DNA of 54,212 bases, taken from IMG/VR virus record IMGVR_UViG_3300003478_000003, positions 21,244 through 75,455 of that record, one strand, 5' to 3'. The notes under the pieces were generated by a model that was not told the DNA's origin, searched no databases, and was given only the letters and a program-made list of their open reading frames with translations. Source of the DNA: a virus. A program made the translations under genes and the position numbers. Below are positions 24,855-32,605 of this stretch, piece after piece (within the stretch, counting starts at the first letter, position 1; each line of letters opens with the position of its first letter).

Positions 24855-24872
24855 CCCCAATAAAACTTTTAA

Positions 24873-25100
24873 TTAGTCCTTGTTAAAACACCAGTAAAGA
24901 ACTGCTAAGGCTACTAAACCTACTAGTCCCTGACTACCTAGTGAACTAACTAGACCAGTAATATTACCGACTACGTCAACACCCAAGAAAGGTACTGTGC
25001 CGCCAAATAATACTTGTAATACTACGGATAGAGCAATTGCTACAACACCGACATCAATGATGCCACGTGCCCATCCTTTTACTTTACCTAAAATATCCAT
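24873..25100 (-). CDS. small membrane protein, 75 residues
   Basis: A short basic amphipathic start (MDILGKVKGWARG) is followed by two hydrophobic helices around a Gly/Val-rich loop. The start and length resemble a small membrane protein often seen in T4-like marine phages, without known function. It is bracketed by terminators at 25155 and 24829, so it is expressed alone. GGAG lies 13 bases before the ATG, with a two-codon frame (ATG AAA TAA) between. A holin-like role is possible but not shown. Confidence 0.65.
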   Translation of the reverse strand: MDILGKVKGWARGIIDVGVVAIALSVVLQVLFGGTVPFLGVDVVGNITGLVSSLGSQGLVGLVALAVLYWCFNKD

Positions 25101-25154
25101 CTTATTTCATTTCTCCTTTGTTAAGTTGAGATAGAGCTTAAAATTAATACATAT

Positions 25155-25181
25155 AAAAAGTGGGCACAATCCGTACCCACT
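25155..25181 (-). terminator. rho-independent terminator
   Basis: A 9-bp stem (AGTGGGTAC/GTGCCCACT, one wobble) with a five-base loop and TTTTTAT follows the 43-residue gene. It ends the operon 26949-25198. Confidence 0.8.
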
Positions 25182-25197
25182 CAATATAATGTTTTAA

Positions 25198-25329
25198 TTA
25201 TTGTCCGCCTTCAGGCCCACCTGTTGGGATCCATGCTGTCATTTCCCAATAACCTAGCCAATCACCTAGAAAGCCTACCACTAATACTGCGGCAACTATC
25301 ATAGCAATTTTCTTTTGTTTATCACTCAT
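25198..25329 (-). CDS. small membrane protein, 43 residues
   Basis: The ATG follows GGAGATAATA and overlaps the stop of the NMNAT-like gene by 8 bases. The product has a basic start (MSDKQKKIA), one hydrophobic helix (MIVAAVLVVGFLGDWLGY) and a Gly/Pro-rich tail. The strong ribosome site and a terminator right after it support a real gene. Function unknown. Confidence 0.55.
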   Translation of the reverse strand: MSDKQKKIAMIVAAVLVVGFLGDWLGYWEMTAWIPTGGPEGGQ

Positions 25330-26209
25330 TATTATCTCCTAATTTATTTCTCATAGTGTTCAAAACACTATCAGAATAGTTCCCGAACAAATCATTTATA
25401 AATGTTTTTTGCTGATCGCTTGATAAATTTGGAAATCGTTGACGAATTTCGGTGGCGCTTCGTGCCGGCTCACCCATAACATTAAATGTAATTGTTGGTA
25501 CAGTAGTCACATAACTATGATCAGTCAGTGACTTCGCGTTATCCCACCCATTCCATCGTTGCATGTGTGCTGGTTGAAGATCTTTCTTAAGATTAGGACC
25601 TTTGGTAGGAAAATTGAATCTTGGGTCTTCTGCCATGTCTTTTTCGCTTACAGCGTATAACACGACAGTATTGTTCATATCGTACTTACTTGTAATCTCT
25701 TCTGCCTTATAAGGCTGTGTTGTTCTTACTACTACTTGTGGATCAATTCCTGTAGTAGATATCATTTCTCGTTTTTCTTCAAACGAAAATGGTGATTTAC
25801 CTGGTTCTTGTTTTCCACTAGTTGCTATCCACACGTCAGCAGTTGCACCATATTTTCTTACTAAATCTTTATAAACGCTTGCGTGACCTTTGTGGAAAGG
25901 ATGGAATCGTCCAGGATATATTACAACTAATTTGTCATTAGTTGCTTCTGTTAAACTTGCTTGTATTTCGTAATCTTCTAATGTAATTTGTTCTATTATC
26001 TTATCTAACTGGTCATCACTTAATTCTTCTGATAATGTAATCTCTACAACACTACCTTCAGGTGTGTCATATTCTGCCAAATCCATATAACTGTGTTCGT
26101 CATCGGACTCATACAAATTAGTATCAGTATTGGTCGCAACAGTTGCGGCGAAATTTGCGGTAGCCGTGTTGTCGTGTTCGTTTGTAATTAAGCGAATAAA
26201 ATGGGTCAT
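25322..26209 (-). CDS. nucleotidyltransferase, NMN adenylyltransferase-like
   Basis: 295 residues. Residues 100-109 form the HxGH motif of nucleotidylyltransferases (GRFHPFHKGH), and GEPARSATEIRQRF matches the second ATP-binding motif (ISxTxxR type). NTVVLYAVSEKDM lies between, as in NMN or FAD adenylyltransferases. A 90-residue acidic N-terminal region is extra. It could make NAD from NMN in infected cells, or adenylate another metabolite. It is in an operon with virion genes. Confidence 0.75.
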   Translation of the reverse strand: MTHFIRLITNEHDNTATANFAATVATNTDTNLYESDDEHSYMDLAEYDTPEGSVVEITLSEELSDDQLDKIIEQITLEDYEIQASLTEATNDKLVVIYPGRFHPFHKGHASVYKDLVRKYGATADVWIATSGKQEPGKSPFSFEEKREMISTTGIDPQVVVRTTQPYKAEEITSKYDMNNTVVLYAVSEKDMAEDPRFNFPTKGPNLKKDLQPAHMQRWNGWDNAKSLTDHSYVTTVPTITFNVMGEPARSATEIRQRFPNLSSDQQKTFINDLFGNYSDSVLNTMRNKLGDNNE

Positions 26210-26213
26210 AAAA

Positions 26214-26783
26214 TTAGTAATTATAAAGGACTTTGGTGACAGAGCCTGCTGTCATTCCCGTTAGTGCGGCACGAACCCAAACAAAGTTACCTGTATAGTT
26301 GTATCCTTTGTTGGACGTTTCTGCGGATGCGTATGTTGCACTAGTAGCATCTACATCAAACCAATCATCTTTAGTTGGTGTTGATGCTAGGGATGCTTGC
26401 ATTTTAACAACTCCTATATATGCATTTAAATGAAATGCTGAAGTATGCAAACCATCAGTATAACCATAATAACCATCTGCTTTTTGTTTTCCACTATAAG
26501 CACCTTGATGATCAACTGTTACACTTGCGCCTGCCGCTTCTGTTGTTACTGTCTCTAAAACAGTGAGAGTTGTTGCTGTAGGTGATCCGCTGACAGTAAA
26601 TGTTGCATTATTACTTACACTACCTGTAACTACAACAATATCACCGTCTACAAAGTCAGTGAATGCTATAGTTCCAGTATTACTGGATACTAAAGTCTTA
26701 TTTGTTGCGTTAAAAGTAACTACTGTGCCAGCCTTATTCGCAATATGCGATTTACTGGGGAAAAGTATAATACTATCTGCCAT
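26214..26783 (-). CDS. virion structural protein, beta-rich
   Basis: 189 residues, Thr/Ser/Ala-rich with no Cys, and repeated short strands (GTVVTFNATNKTLV, GDIVVVTGSVSNNATFTV, SPTATTLTVLETV). The C-terminal half (AFHLNAYIGVVKMQASLAS, then NFVWVRAALTGMTAGSV) is typical of phage decoration or fibre-tip proteins. It begins one base after the 54-residue gene under a late promoter. The assignment is by composition and context. Confidence 0.6.
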   Translation of the reverse strand: MADSIILFPSKSHIANKAGTVVTFNATNKTLVSSNTGTIAFTDFVDGDIVVVTGSVSNNATFTVSGSPTATTLTVLETVTTEAAGASVTVDHQGAYSGKQKADGYYGYTDGLHTSAFHLNAYIGVVKMQASLASTPTKDDWFDVDATSATYASAETSNKGYNYTGNFVWVRAALTGMTAGSVTKVLYNY

Positions 26784-26784
26784 G

Positions 26785-26949
26785 TTATTCCTTTATAATT
26801 TCAATTAGTCTTCCGGCACCTACTAATTCTTGAACTACGCCTTCTAAAGTACCAACAAACTCCTCGTCCATAATTGGGGATTCGTTCTCGCTATCTTTGA
26901 GTAATTCACTAACTTTGATTACTACCATATCTTCATTGATCTTAGCCAT
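26785..26949 (-). CDS. small acidic protein, 54 residues
   Basis: A 54-codon frame with ATG at 26949, five bases after a perfect TATAAATA. The product is acidic and helical (MAKINEDMVVIKVSELLKD, EEFVGTLEGVVQELVGAG). The stop is one base before the virion gene. It is first in a late operon and its mRNA appears leaderless. No family is recognised. Confidence 0.6.
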   Translation of the reverse strand: MAKINEDMVVIKVSELLKDSENESPIMDEEFVGTLEGVVQELVGAGRLIEIIKE

Positions 26950-26954
26950 GCATA

Positions 26955-26962
26955 TATTTATA
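26955..26962 (-). promoter_or_regulatory. late-type promoter TATAAATA, leaderless arrangement
   Basis: Perfect late box ending exactly five bases before the ATG at 26949. It would drive the operon 26949-25198 that ends at the terminator at 25155. Confidence 0.65.
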
Positions 26963-26971
26963 CGATTTTGG

Positions 26972-27694
26972 CTATAATTCGGACTCTAAAACATACTTGA
27001 TAATGCGTATCGGACAACGTGTCAGGAACATTTTGCTCATCATTAGCGTTGTGTCGTCCTCAATGTACATAAAACCTTGATCTAACCATAATTGTGGCTT
27101 ATTAAAGTACATTTTTGTTTTTCTAGAGAATCTAACAGCATCGCCCTGTGCCTCTCCCCAATTTAATAGAGATTTTGGAATTTCGTGTGTTGTAGTATAG
27201 TTATTCATTATAACTTTATAACGATATCTATTATATGGTAAATCTTTAACTATTATAGAATCTTTGCTATTTAATAAAAATGGAATAGCATCAATTTGAG
27301 GGCGACAATCGACATGCAAAAATTCATTAAATAAGTATATAAGGTTTTCATGCAGATCTAATTTATTTGTAAATATACTTACACTGGGCTCTGCTACTCT
27401 TAACAATACAGTTTTATCATACCTATACGGTTCTAATATTTTAGCAATATGAAGTATCTCTTTTTCATTTTCATCATACTTGCCAATAATATTTTTTAAT
27501 AATGTTGCTCGCCACGATGAAGATTTAAATTCTTGAATATGTGTTTTTATATCAGATGATGAATAATTAGTTCTTAATACATAAACACCAGGAAGAATAT
27601 ATATAGACTTGTATAGATATTTATTATACCAAAGTTTAGTTGTTTCATCCTGTCTATGTTCTGGAATTCTTTTAAAATCATTATAATAATGCAT
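26972..27694 (-). CDS. hypothetical protein, 240 residues
   Basis: Overlaps the clpA end by 14 bases and is likely translated with it. The sequence is rich in Tyr and basic residues, with alternating strands and helices (SIYILPGVYVLRTNYSSSD, KVIMNNYTTTHEIPKSLL, KMYFNKPQLWLDQGFMYI). No family is recognised. Its place directly after clpA could mean a substrate adaptor or other Clp-related role, but this is a guess. Confidence 0.6.
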   Translation of the reverse strand: MHYYNDFKRIPEHRQDETTKLWYNKYLYKSIYILPGVYVLRTNYSSSDIKTHIQEFKSSSWRATLLKNIIGKYDENEKEILHIAKILEPYRYDKTVLLRVAEPSVSIFTNKLDLHENLIYLFNEFLHVDCRPQIDAIPFLLNSKDSIIVKDLPYNRYRYKVIMNNYTTTHEIPKSLLNWGEAQGDAVRFSRKTKMYFNKPQLWLDQGFMYIEDDTTLMMSKMFLTRCPIRIIKYVLESEL

Positions 27695-29996
27695 CGTCTT
27701 TTGGTTTAAAGTTATCTATAACAATATATCCTTCTTTATTTACTACTTCATTTGGTATTTTTTTAGCAGGGGTAGTCCCTGTGGTAAATAATAATTCTTC
27801 ATTACTATCTATGTCTATTTCTAATATAACATCATGTATTTGATCGAATAGTATTTTATGTGCTAATGATGTTTTTATTTTTTCATTAATTACTCTTGCT
27901 AATGGACGAGCACCCATTTTTGGATTCCATCCTTTATCTAACAAATATTCTTTTAATTTAAGTGTAGGTTTGATTAATATATTTTTCTCTACTATTAAAC
28001 TATTAAGTTCACCAATAAACTTATCAACAATTAACAACATACTTTCTTTACTTAATTTATTAAACTTCACTATAGCGTCAAGTCTATTTCTAAATTCTGG
28101 TGGGAAGAATCGTTCTACTGCTACATCATCTTCACCTTCTTTTTCTAATCCCGCAAATCCAATTGCGTTCTTTTCCATTTCGGCCGCGCCTAAGTTTGAT
28201 GTCATAATTAACACAACATTACGCATATCAACTCGCTTACCATTACTACCACTTAAATAACCACCGTCCATTATTTGTAGCAATACATTGGAAACATCTT
28301 TGTGTGCTTTTTCAATTTCATCCAATAGTAATATAGCATGTGGATCTTTCTCAACATCATTAAGCAGTTTACCACCTGCCATTTCTGAATCCTCAAATCC
28401 AACATAGCCTGGTGGTGCGCCAATTAGTTTAGCAACACTGTGACGTTCTTGATACTCACTCATATCATAACGCAATAATTTCACACCTAAATATATTGCT
28501 AGTTGCTTACATACTTCGGTTTTACCTACACCAGTTGGACCTGTAAACAAGAACGATGCTGTAGGTTTATCAATGTCCTTTAGTCCTGCTTTAGCAATAT
28601 ATATTTTCTCACAAATTTTATCAATTGCCTCATCTTGACCAAATACAACTCCGCGCAAGTTGCCTTCTAAATGAACAACGTTATCTGATTTTTCCGTACG
28701 TAATTGGTCAATTGGCATACGTGCTATTTTACTTACTTGCTGTAAGATATCTTCGTGATCTATTATTCTATTTGTTTTTCCACTCACTGTGCGTTTAGCA
28801 CAAGCAGTATCTATTAAATCAATTGCCTTGTCTGGCAATTTTCTATCTGCAATAAATTTAATGCTTTTGTCCACTGCTGTATCAATTGCTTTATTAGTAA
28901 TTTCTAAATTGTGAAACTCTTCATAATATTTTTTAATACCAATCAATATATCAATTGCTTCATCACGAGTCGGCTCATCAATGACTAATCTAAAGAACCG
29001 TCTCATTAATGCGCGATCCTTTTCAAAACTTTTTCTATAATCTTCCCATGTTGTGCTTGCTATAACTTTAATATGTCCACGTGATAAAGCAGGTTTTAGC
29101 ATATTACTAAAATCAACACCACCACTTCCACTACTGCTAGTACCAGCACCACTCATCATGTGTGCTTCATCAATAAACAATATTACATTGTTTAATTTTT
29201 CTAAAGCAATAATAACGTGCCGAACCTTTTCCTCAAATTCACCTCTATACTTACTGCCCGCTAACAAAGCACCAATCTCTAAACTATAAATTGTGTTATC
29301 TATTAAATTAGAAGGAACATCTTTGTGCTGTATTCTATACGCTAGTCCTTCTACTACTGCTGTTTTACCAACACCTGGTTCACCAACCATTATAACATTA
29401 TTTTTAGCTTTACGTGCTAATGTTTCAGATATATCATTTATTTCATCCATGCGTCCAATAACAGGGTCTATTTTACCTTTATCAACTAGGGTATTTAAAT
29501 TAGTGCAGTATTCTTCAAGAATTTGCGTTGCTTTATTAGCAATATTCTGTTTTTCATCATCTCCACAATAATGTATATTATAAAAATCTATTAATTTTTG
29601 TGTTTCTATATCATATTTGCGTAATACCCATGTAGCATAAGAATGGGGTTCATTTGTAATACTAATATACAAATCCATTATTTGGAATTTTTGTCGCCCA
29701 CTAAATAAAACCTGTGTGAATGCTCTACTAAATACTCTTTCTAATGCATGGGTTTTCTTAGGTTGACTAACACTAGTGTCAACAATATCCACAAACCGTG
29801 TATTGAGTATAATATGTAATTCATCATGTAAAGCCGTCCAATTAGCACCAAAGTCTATTAGCATTTGTTTGAAAGTATCAGTTTTCAATAAAGCTAACAA
29901 TATATGTTCGACAGTTACAAAAGAATGATTGTGTGTTATAGCAATTTTAACTGCTTCTTCTACTATTGCTTCAATTTCGGGATTACTATCAAACAT
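27681..29996 (-). CDS. clpA: ClpA-like AAA+ unfoldase
   Basis: 771 residues from the ATG at 29996, which overlaps the deformylase stop by 8 bases. ClpA unfolds proteins and feeds them to ClpP. The order is a Clp N domain (about 1-145), first AAA+ module with Walker A GEPGVGKT (205-212) and Walker B FIDEAH, and second AAA+ module with Walker A GPTGVGKT (486-493) and LLLDEIEKAH. An IGF tripeptide at 612-614 (KNAIGFAG) is at the same place as the ClpP-docking loop of E. coli ClpA. No ClpB middle domain is present. clpP is in the same window at 7437. Confidence 0.93.
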   Translation of the reverse strand: MFDSNPEIEAIVEEAVKIAITHNHSFVTVEHILLALLKTDTFKQMLIDFGANWTALHDELHIILNTRFVDIVDTSVSQPKKTHALERVFSRAFTQVLFSGRQKFQIMDLYISITNEPHSYATWVLRKYDIETQKLIDFYNIHYCGDDEKQNIANKATQILEEYCTNLNTLVDKGKIDPVIGRMDEINDISETLARKAKNNVIMVGEPGVGKTAVVEGLAYRIQHKDVPSNLIDNTIYSLEIGALLAGSKYRGEFEEKVRHVIIALEKLNNVILFIDEAHMMSGAGTSSSGSGGVDFSNMLKPALSRGHIKVIASTTWEDYRKSFEKDRALMRRFFRLVIDEPTRDEAIDILIGIKKYYEEFHNLEITNKAIDTAVDKSIKFIADRKLPDKAIDLIDTACAKRTVSGKTNRIIDHEDILQQVSKIARMPIDQLRTEKSDNVVHLEGNLRGVVFGQDEAIDKICEKIYIAKAGLKDIDKPTASFLFTGPTGVGKTEVCKQLAIYLGVKLLRYDMSEYQERHSVAKLIGAPPGYVGFEDSEMAGGKLLNDVEKDPHAILLLDEIEKAHKDVSNVLLQIMDGGYLSGSNGKRVDMRNVVLIMTSNLGAAEMEKNAIGFAGLEKEGEDDVAVERFFPPEFRNRLDAIVKFNKLSKESMLLIVDKFIGELNSLIVEKNILIKPTLKLKEYLLDKGWNPKMGARPLARVINEKIKTSLAHKILFDQIHDVILEIDIDSNEELLFTTGTTPAKKIPNEVVNKEGYIVIDNFKPKDDALL

Positions 29997-30450
29997 CGTA
30001 TACGCTAACTCTGTCGTTAAAGGTAATACCATTTAAATGATCTAGTTCATGCAAATAACATCTAGCAGTATATCCACTAAGTTCTTCATCACTCCATTTA
30101 TTACCTAGATAATCATAATACTCTATTTTAATCCAATTCGAACGTTCTATTTCTAAATGTTCTCCAGGAAAACTTAAACATCCTTCTGTATCAATATTAG
30201 TTTCTTTACTACTTTCTAATACTGATGGATTAAAAAAGTATTTAAATTTATTTTGCCAATCTTCACTAAACATTACAAATAAACGTTTACTAATTCCTAT
30301 TTGCGGAGCTGCAAGACCAATACCTTTGTTTTCTACCATAAACGCCATCATCATTACTGCAAGTTTCTGTAGTTGGAATGGTTTATCAAACACAACAGGC
30401 TTCGCCTCTTTGTGTAAGACACGTTTAGTAAGTTTTATTTTTCGCTCCAT
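29989..30450 (-). CDS. def: peptide deformylase
   Basis: 153 residues. It removes the formyl group from new proteins. All three motifs are intact: GIGLAAPQIG (43-52), EGCLS (89-93) with metal ligand Cys91, and HELDH (134-138) with His134, Glu135 and His138. It lacks the C-terminal tail of bacterial Def, as in marine phage deformylases. It sits between a small membrane protein and clpA, so processing and turnover of proteins are expressed together. Confidence 0.93.
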   Translation of the reverse strand: MERKIKLTKRVLHKEAKPVVFDKPFQLQKLAVMMMAFMVENKGIGLAAPQIGISKRLFVMFSEDWQNKFKYFFNPSVLESSKETNIDTEGCLSFPGEHLEIERSNWIKIEYYDYLGNKWSDEELSGYTARCYLHELDHLNGITFNDRVSVYDV

Positions 30451-30456
30451 GATATA

Positions 30457-30597
30457 TTATACCCAACCAAAGGCATAAGCAATGCCTACCTCTAAAGACA
30501 GGACAACTGCTAATGTGCCAAAAGCTGTTAATAAGGCAAATGGAATATACTTCCAAGCACCTTTAGGTTTGGCTTTATCACAACATGTTTCTTTCAT
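30457..30597 (-). CDS. small membrane protein, 46 residues
   Basis: The ATG at 30597 lies five bases after a TAAATA late-type box. The product has a Cys-Cys and Lys-rich start (MKETCCDKAKPKGAWKY) and one long hydrophobic helix ending near AFGWV. It fills the gap between dnaJ and def. The promoter arrangement and membrane profile support a real gene. Function unknown. Confidence 0.5.
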   Translation of the reverse strand: MKETCCDKAKPKGAWKYIPFALLTAFGTLAVVLSLEVGIAYAFGWV

Positions 30598-30602
30598 ACA
30601 AA

Positions 30603-30610
30603 TATTTAGT
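30603..30610 (-). promoter_or_regulatory. late-type promoter ACTAAATA, leaderless arrangement
   Basis: The TAAATA core ends five bases before the ATG at 30597, as at six other genes. The first two bases differ from the consensus TATAAATA. It overlaps the last base of the dnaJ stop. Confidence 0.4.
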
Positions 30611-31470
30611 TACGATGATTTAAGTAAATCTTGTATTAGATTCTTTTGATCAGTAGTTAAATTTTTAGGTATGTTAATGTTTAATTGTACAAATAGATCC
30701 CCATATAAATTACTATCCATAACAGGCATTCCTTGTTGTTTTAATAATAACTTGCTATTGGGTTGAGAACCGGGAGGAATTTTTACCTTTAATTCACCAC
30801 CTGTAATTGTAGGTAATATTTTTTCGGCACCGAGCATTGCTTCAAAACAATTTAATTCTATTACAGTAAATAAATTTTGTCCTTGGCGTTGATATGTGTT
30901 ATGATTATATACTTGAACAGTAACTAACAAATCACCAGAAGGCATATTCGGCATAGCCCTATCACCCAATTCACGCATACGCAAAGTTGTGTCGCTTATT
31001 ACACCACGTGGTATAGTAACATCTATTGTTTTTAATTCATTAGATGTGCGATACTCAAGTCGTTTATTAACTCCATTATATGCTTCTTCTAATGTTATTG
31101 CTATTTGTATATGAACATCTCTATTGCGTTGTTGTCGCTGTCTAAAAGGACCACGTCCACCAAATACCTCTCCAAATACTTCTTCTATGTTTATATTAAT
31201 AGGACCGGCGCCACCAGTAGACCATACAAATGGACCTTGTTGTCCGCCAAATTCTTGCGGACCACCGTATTTGCGTAAATGATCATACTCTTCACGTTTA
31301 TCACTCGTAAGGATATCGTTGGCTTCGTTTATTTGCTGAAACTGTTTCCCATCACCGCCTTTGTCGGGATGATGTTTCATAGCCAACTTACGATATGCTT
31401 TTTTAATAGCCGCAGGCTTTGCGTCTTCGCTTACGCCTAGTATTTCGTAGTAATTTTTGCTTGCATCCAT
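30610..31470 (-). CDS. dnaJ: DnaJ-type co-chaperone (CbpA-like)
   Basis: 286 residues. A J domain with HPD at 34-36 (MKHHPDKGGDG) stimulates DnaK. A Gly/Phe-rich linker follows (about 75-115, GGPQEFGGQQGP), then two beta C-terminal domains (VTIPRGVISDTTLRMRE, GGELKVKIPPGSQPNSKL). The zinc-finger domain of class I DnaJ is missing, so it is class II like CbpA. It likely redirects host DnaK for phage assembly or replication. A sigma70-type promoter lies just upstream with a very short leader. Confidence 0.93.
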   Translation of the reverse strand: MDASKNYYEILGVSEDAKPAAIKKAYRKLAMKHHPDKGGDGKQFQQINEANDILTSDKREEYDHLRKYGGPQEFGGQQGPFVWSTGGAGPININIEEVFGEVFGGRGPFRQRQQRNRDVHIQIAITLEEAYNGVNKRLEYRTSNELKTIDVTIPRGVISDTTLRMRELGDRAMPNMPSGDLLVTVQVYNHNTYQRQGQNLFTVIELNCFEAMLGAEKILPTITGGELKVKIPPGSQPNSKLLLKQQGMPVMDSNLYGDLFVQLNINIPKNLTTDQKNLIQDLLKSS

Positions 31471-31480
31471 ATACTATGTA

Positions 31481-31509
31481 ATTATAACATATCTTTATGG
31501 AAAAGTCTA
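31481..31509 (-). promoter_or_regulatory. sigma70-type promoter, TAGACT-N17-TATAAT, before dnaJ
   Basis: A perfect -10 box with extended TGn and a TAGACT -35 at 17 bp; the -35 overlaps the stop codon of the fibre-type gene. The dnaJ ATG is ten bases after the -10 box, so the leader is about four bases. Confidence 0.6.
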
Positions 31510-31814
31510 GTCAGGATCTTCTTCCGGAATCCATTCGGTCCATTCTATATTGTCTTCATTCCAGTCATACACTTTGCCATCGTTAGGATAAGGTATAGAT
31601 GATTCCCAAAGACAAGTTGACTCATCTAACAACCAACTGTCATAAGGTTTGGGTGGGATAAAAGCATCCCTAGTTGCATCATATGTATAACCAATTCCCG
31701 CATAGTTTTTGCGGAGCCTGTTTCACCACTATTAAGTCGTATTAGTGGATCAGTAATGTTAGTAACATCAAAGTTGATTTGTCCTGCTCTTGGTCTTGGT
31801 CTTGTTAATGCCAT
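31507..31814 (-). CDS. fibre-type protein read through a -1 frameshift
   Basis: The first 36 codons (start MALTRPRPRAGQINFDV) stay in one frame up to a run of five A (31706-31710). In that frame the protein ends at 31626 in unlike sequence. One base back, the frame continues as NYAGIGYTYDATRDAF and IPPKPYDSWLLDESTCLWES to a TAG at 31507, which is a familiar C-terminal part of T4-like marine phage proteins. Total about 102 residues. Either the ribosome slips on AAAAA, or a base was lost in the genome or assembly. The second part is too conserved in character to be noise. Confidence 0.6.
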
Positions 31815-31824
31815 ATTTTATTTC

Positions 31825-32565
31825 CTAACTATATAGTGTATCTATAGGTACCCACGCACTACCATTATAACCTTCGAAACGCGTCGTGGTACTATTAAAA
31901 CGCATCATACCTGTTTCTGGAGTACCAGGTCGTTGTGCTGTAGTTCCTACTGGTATGATTATAGCATCTGTACCAGTAACGTCTAATGTTGCGGCAGGTG
32001 AGGTAGTTCCTATTCCAAACTTTCCCGTTGAATCTACAGTCAGTCTGTTTATTCCTGCGGTCATATCGTCAATATGAAACTTTGTTGCATCTACATTTAT
32101 ATCATACTTATGATTGTCCGATGAGTCCTGAATACGAAGTTGGTTTGCCACACCCTTTAAATGGAGTAGTTGCTCTGGACTTGTAGCACCTATACCAACC
32201 CTTTCCGATGAATCAATAGTAACTGCTAAAGCATTAGCATTGTCATCAATACCAGTGGATGCAAAATTAGAAATAGTACCAGCATCTATCTTGTTTCCTG
32301 ATAGAGCATTATTTGCAACTTCTGCATCTGTTATTACGAGTGTTGCTAATTTACTTTGTGCTATTGCCGCACTTGCGTTCACTTGAGAATTAGTAATATC
32401 AAGTGACAATTTACTTTGTGCTATTGCCGCACTTGCATTAACGTCAGCATTAACTATATCTAAAGATGCTAATTTTGTTTTAGCAATCTCGGCTGATGCA
32501 TGTATATCCGCATCAATAATTGTTCCATCTTCGATTAGGCCACTAGGTACTTTTGTTAATGCCAT
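31825..32565 (-). CDS. tail fibre or collar-type virion protein
   Basis: 246 residues. The N-terminal half has tandem repeats of a motif like NASAAIAQSKL, typical of trimeric phage fibres. The C-terminal half has RVGIGATSPEQLLHL, KFGIGTTSPAATLDVTG and a final NGSAWVPIDT, a common fibre-tip type. No Cys and few charged residues. It shares the MALT start with the next gene downstream. A leadered TATAAATA promoter precedes it with GGAG before the ATG. Role in host adhesion is inferred. Confidence 0.75.
   Translation of the reverse strand: MALTKVPSGLIEDGTIIDADIHASAEIAKTKLASLDIVNADVNASAAIAQSKLSLDITNSQVNASAAIAQSKLATLVITDAEVANNALSGNKIDAGTISNFASTGIDDNANALAVTIDSSERVGIGATSPEQLLHLKGVANQLRIQDSSDNHKYDINVDATKFHIDDMTAGINRLTVDSTGKFGIGTTSPAATLDVTGTDAIIIPVGTTAQRPGTPETGMMRFNSTTTRFEGYNGSAWVPIDTLYS
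32348..32436 (-). repeat. direct repeat in the fibre gene
   Basis: A 29-base segment is repeated exactly at 32348-32376 and 32408-32436, a 60-base period. It encodes the repeated Ser-Ala-Ala-Ile-Ala-Gln-Ser-Lys-Leu motif and could change copy number by recombination. Confidence 0.85.
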
Positions 32566-32591
32566 CTAAATTGATTCTCCGATAATACATG

Positions 32592-32599
32592 TATTTATA
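32592..32599 (-). promoter_or_regulatory. late-type promoter TATAAATA before the fibre gene
   Basis: Perfect late box. The expected start is the A five bases on (32586), giving a leader of about 21 bases with a GGAG ribosome site. Confidence 0.65.
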
Positions 32600-32605
32600 C
32601 GTATA

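Larger units (their letters stand above)
24616..24872. other. intergenic region with promoter and tandem terminators
   Basis: This 257-base gap holds, on the minus strand, a terminator for the 75-residue gene (24829-24854), a second terminator-like hairpin (24784-24814), a sigma70 promoter (24713-24740) and a leader of about 98 bases. No gene is seen. Confidence 0.6.

Noticed and set aside
30451-30475. Leaderless sigma70 promoter before the deformylase
   Set aside because: TATAAT lies five bases before the ATG but there is no credible -35 box and the box lies at the end of a coding frame.
31626-31814. Independent 62-residue gene
   Set aside because: Its last 26 codons do not resemble the fibre family, while the -1 frame continues in a recognisable protein, so a frameshifted gene is the better reading.
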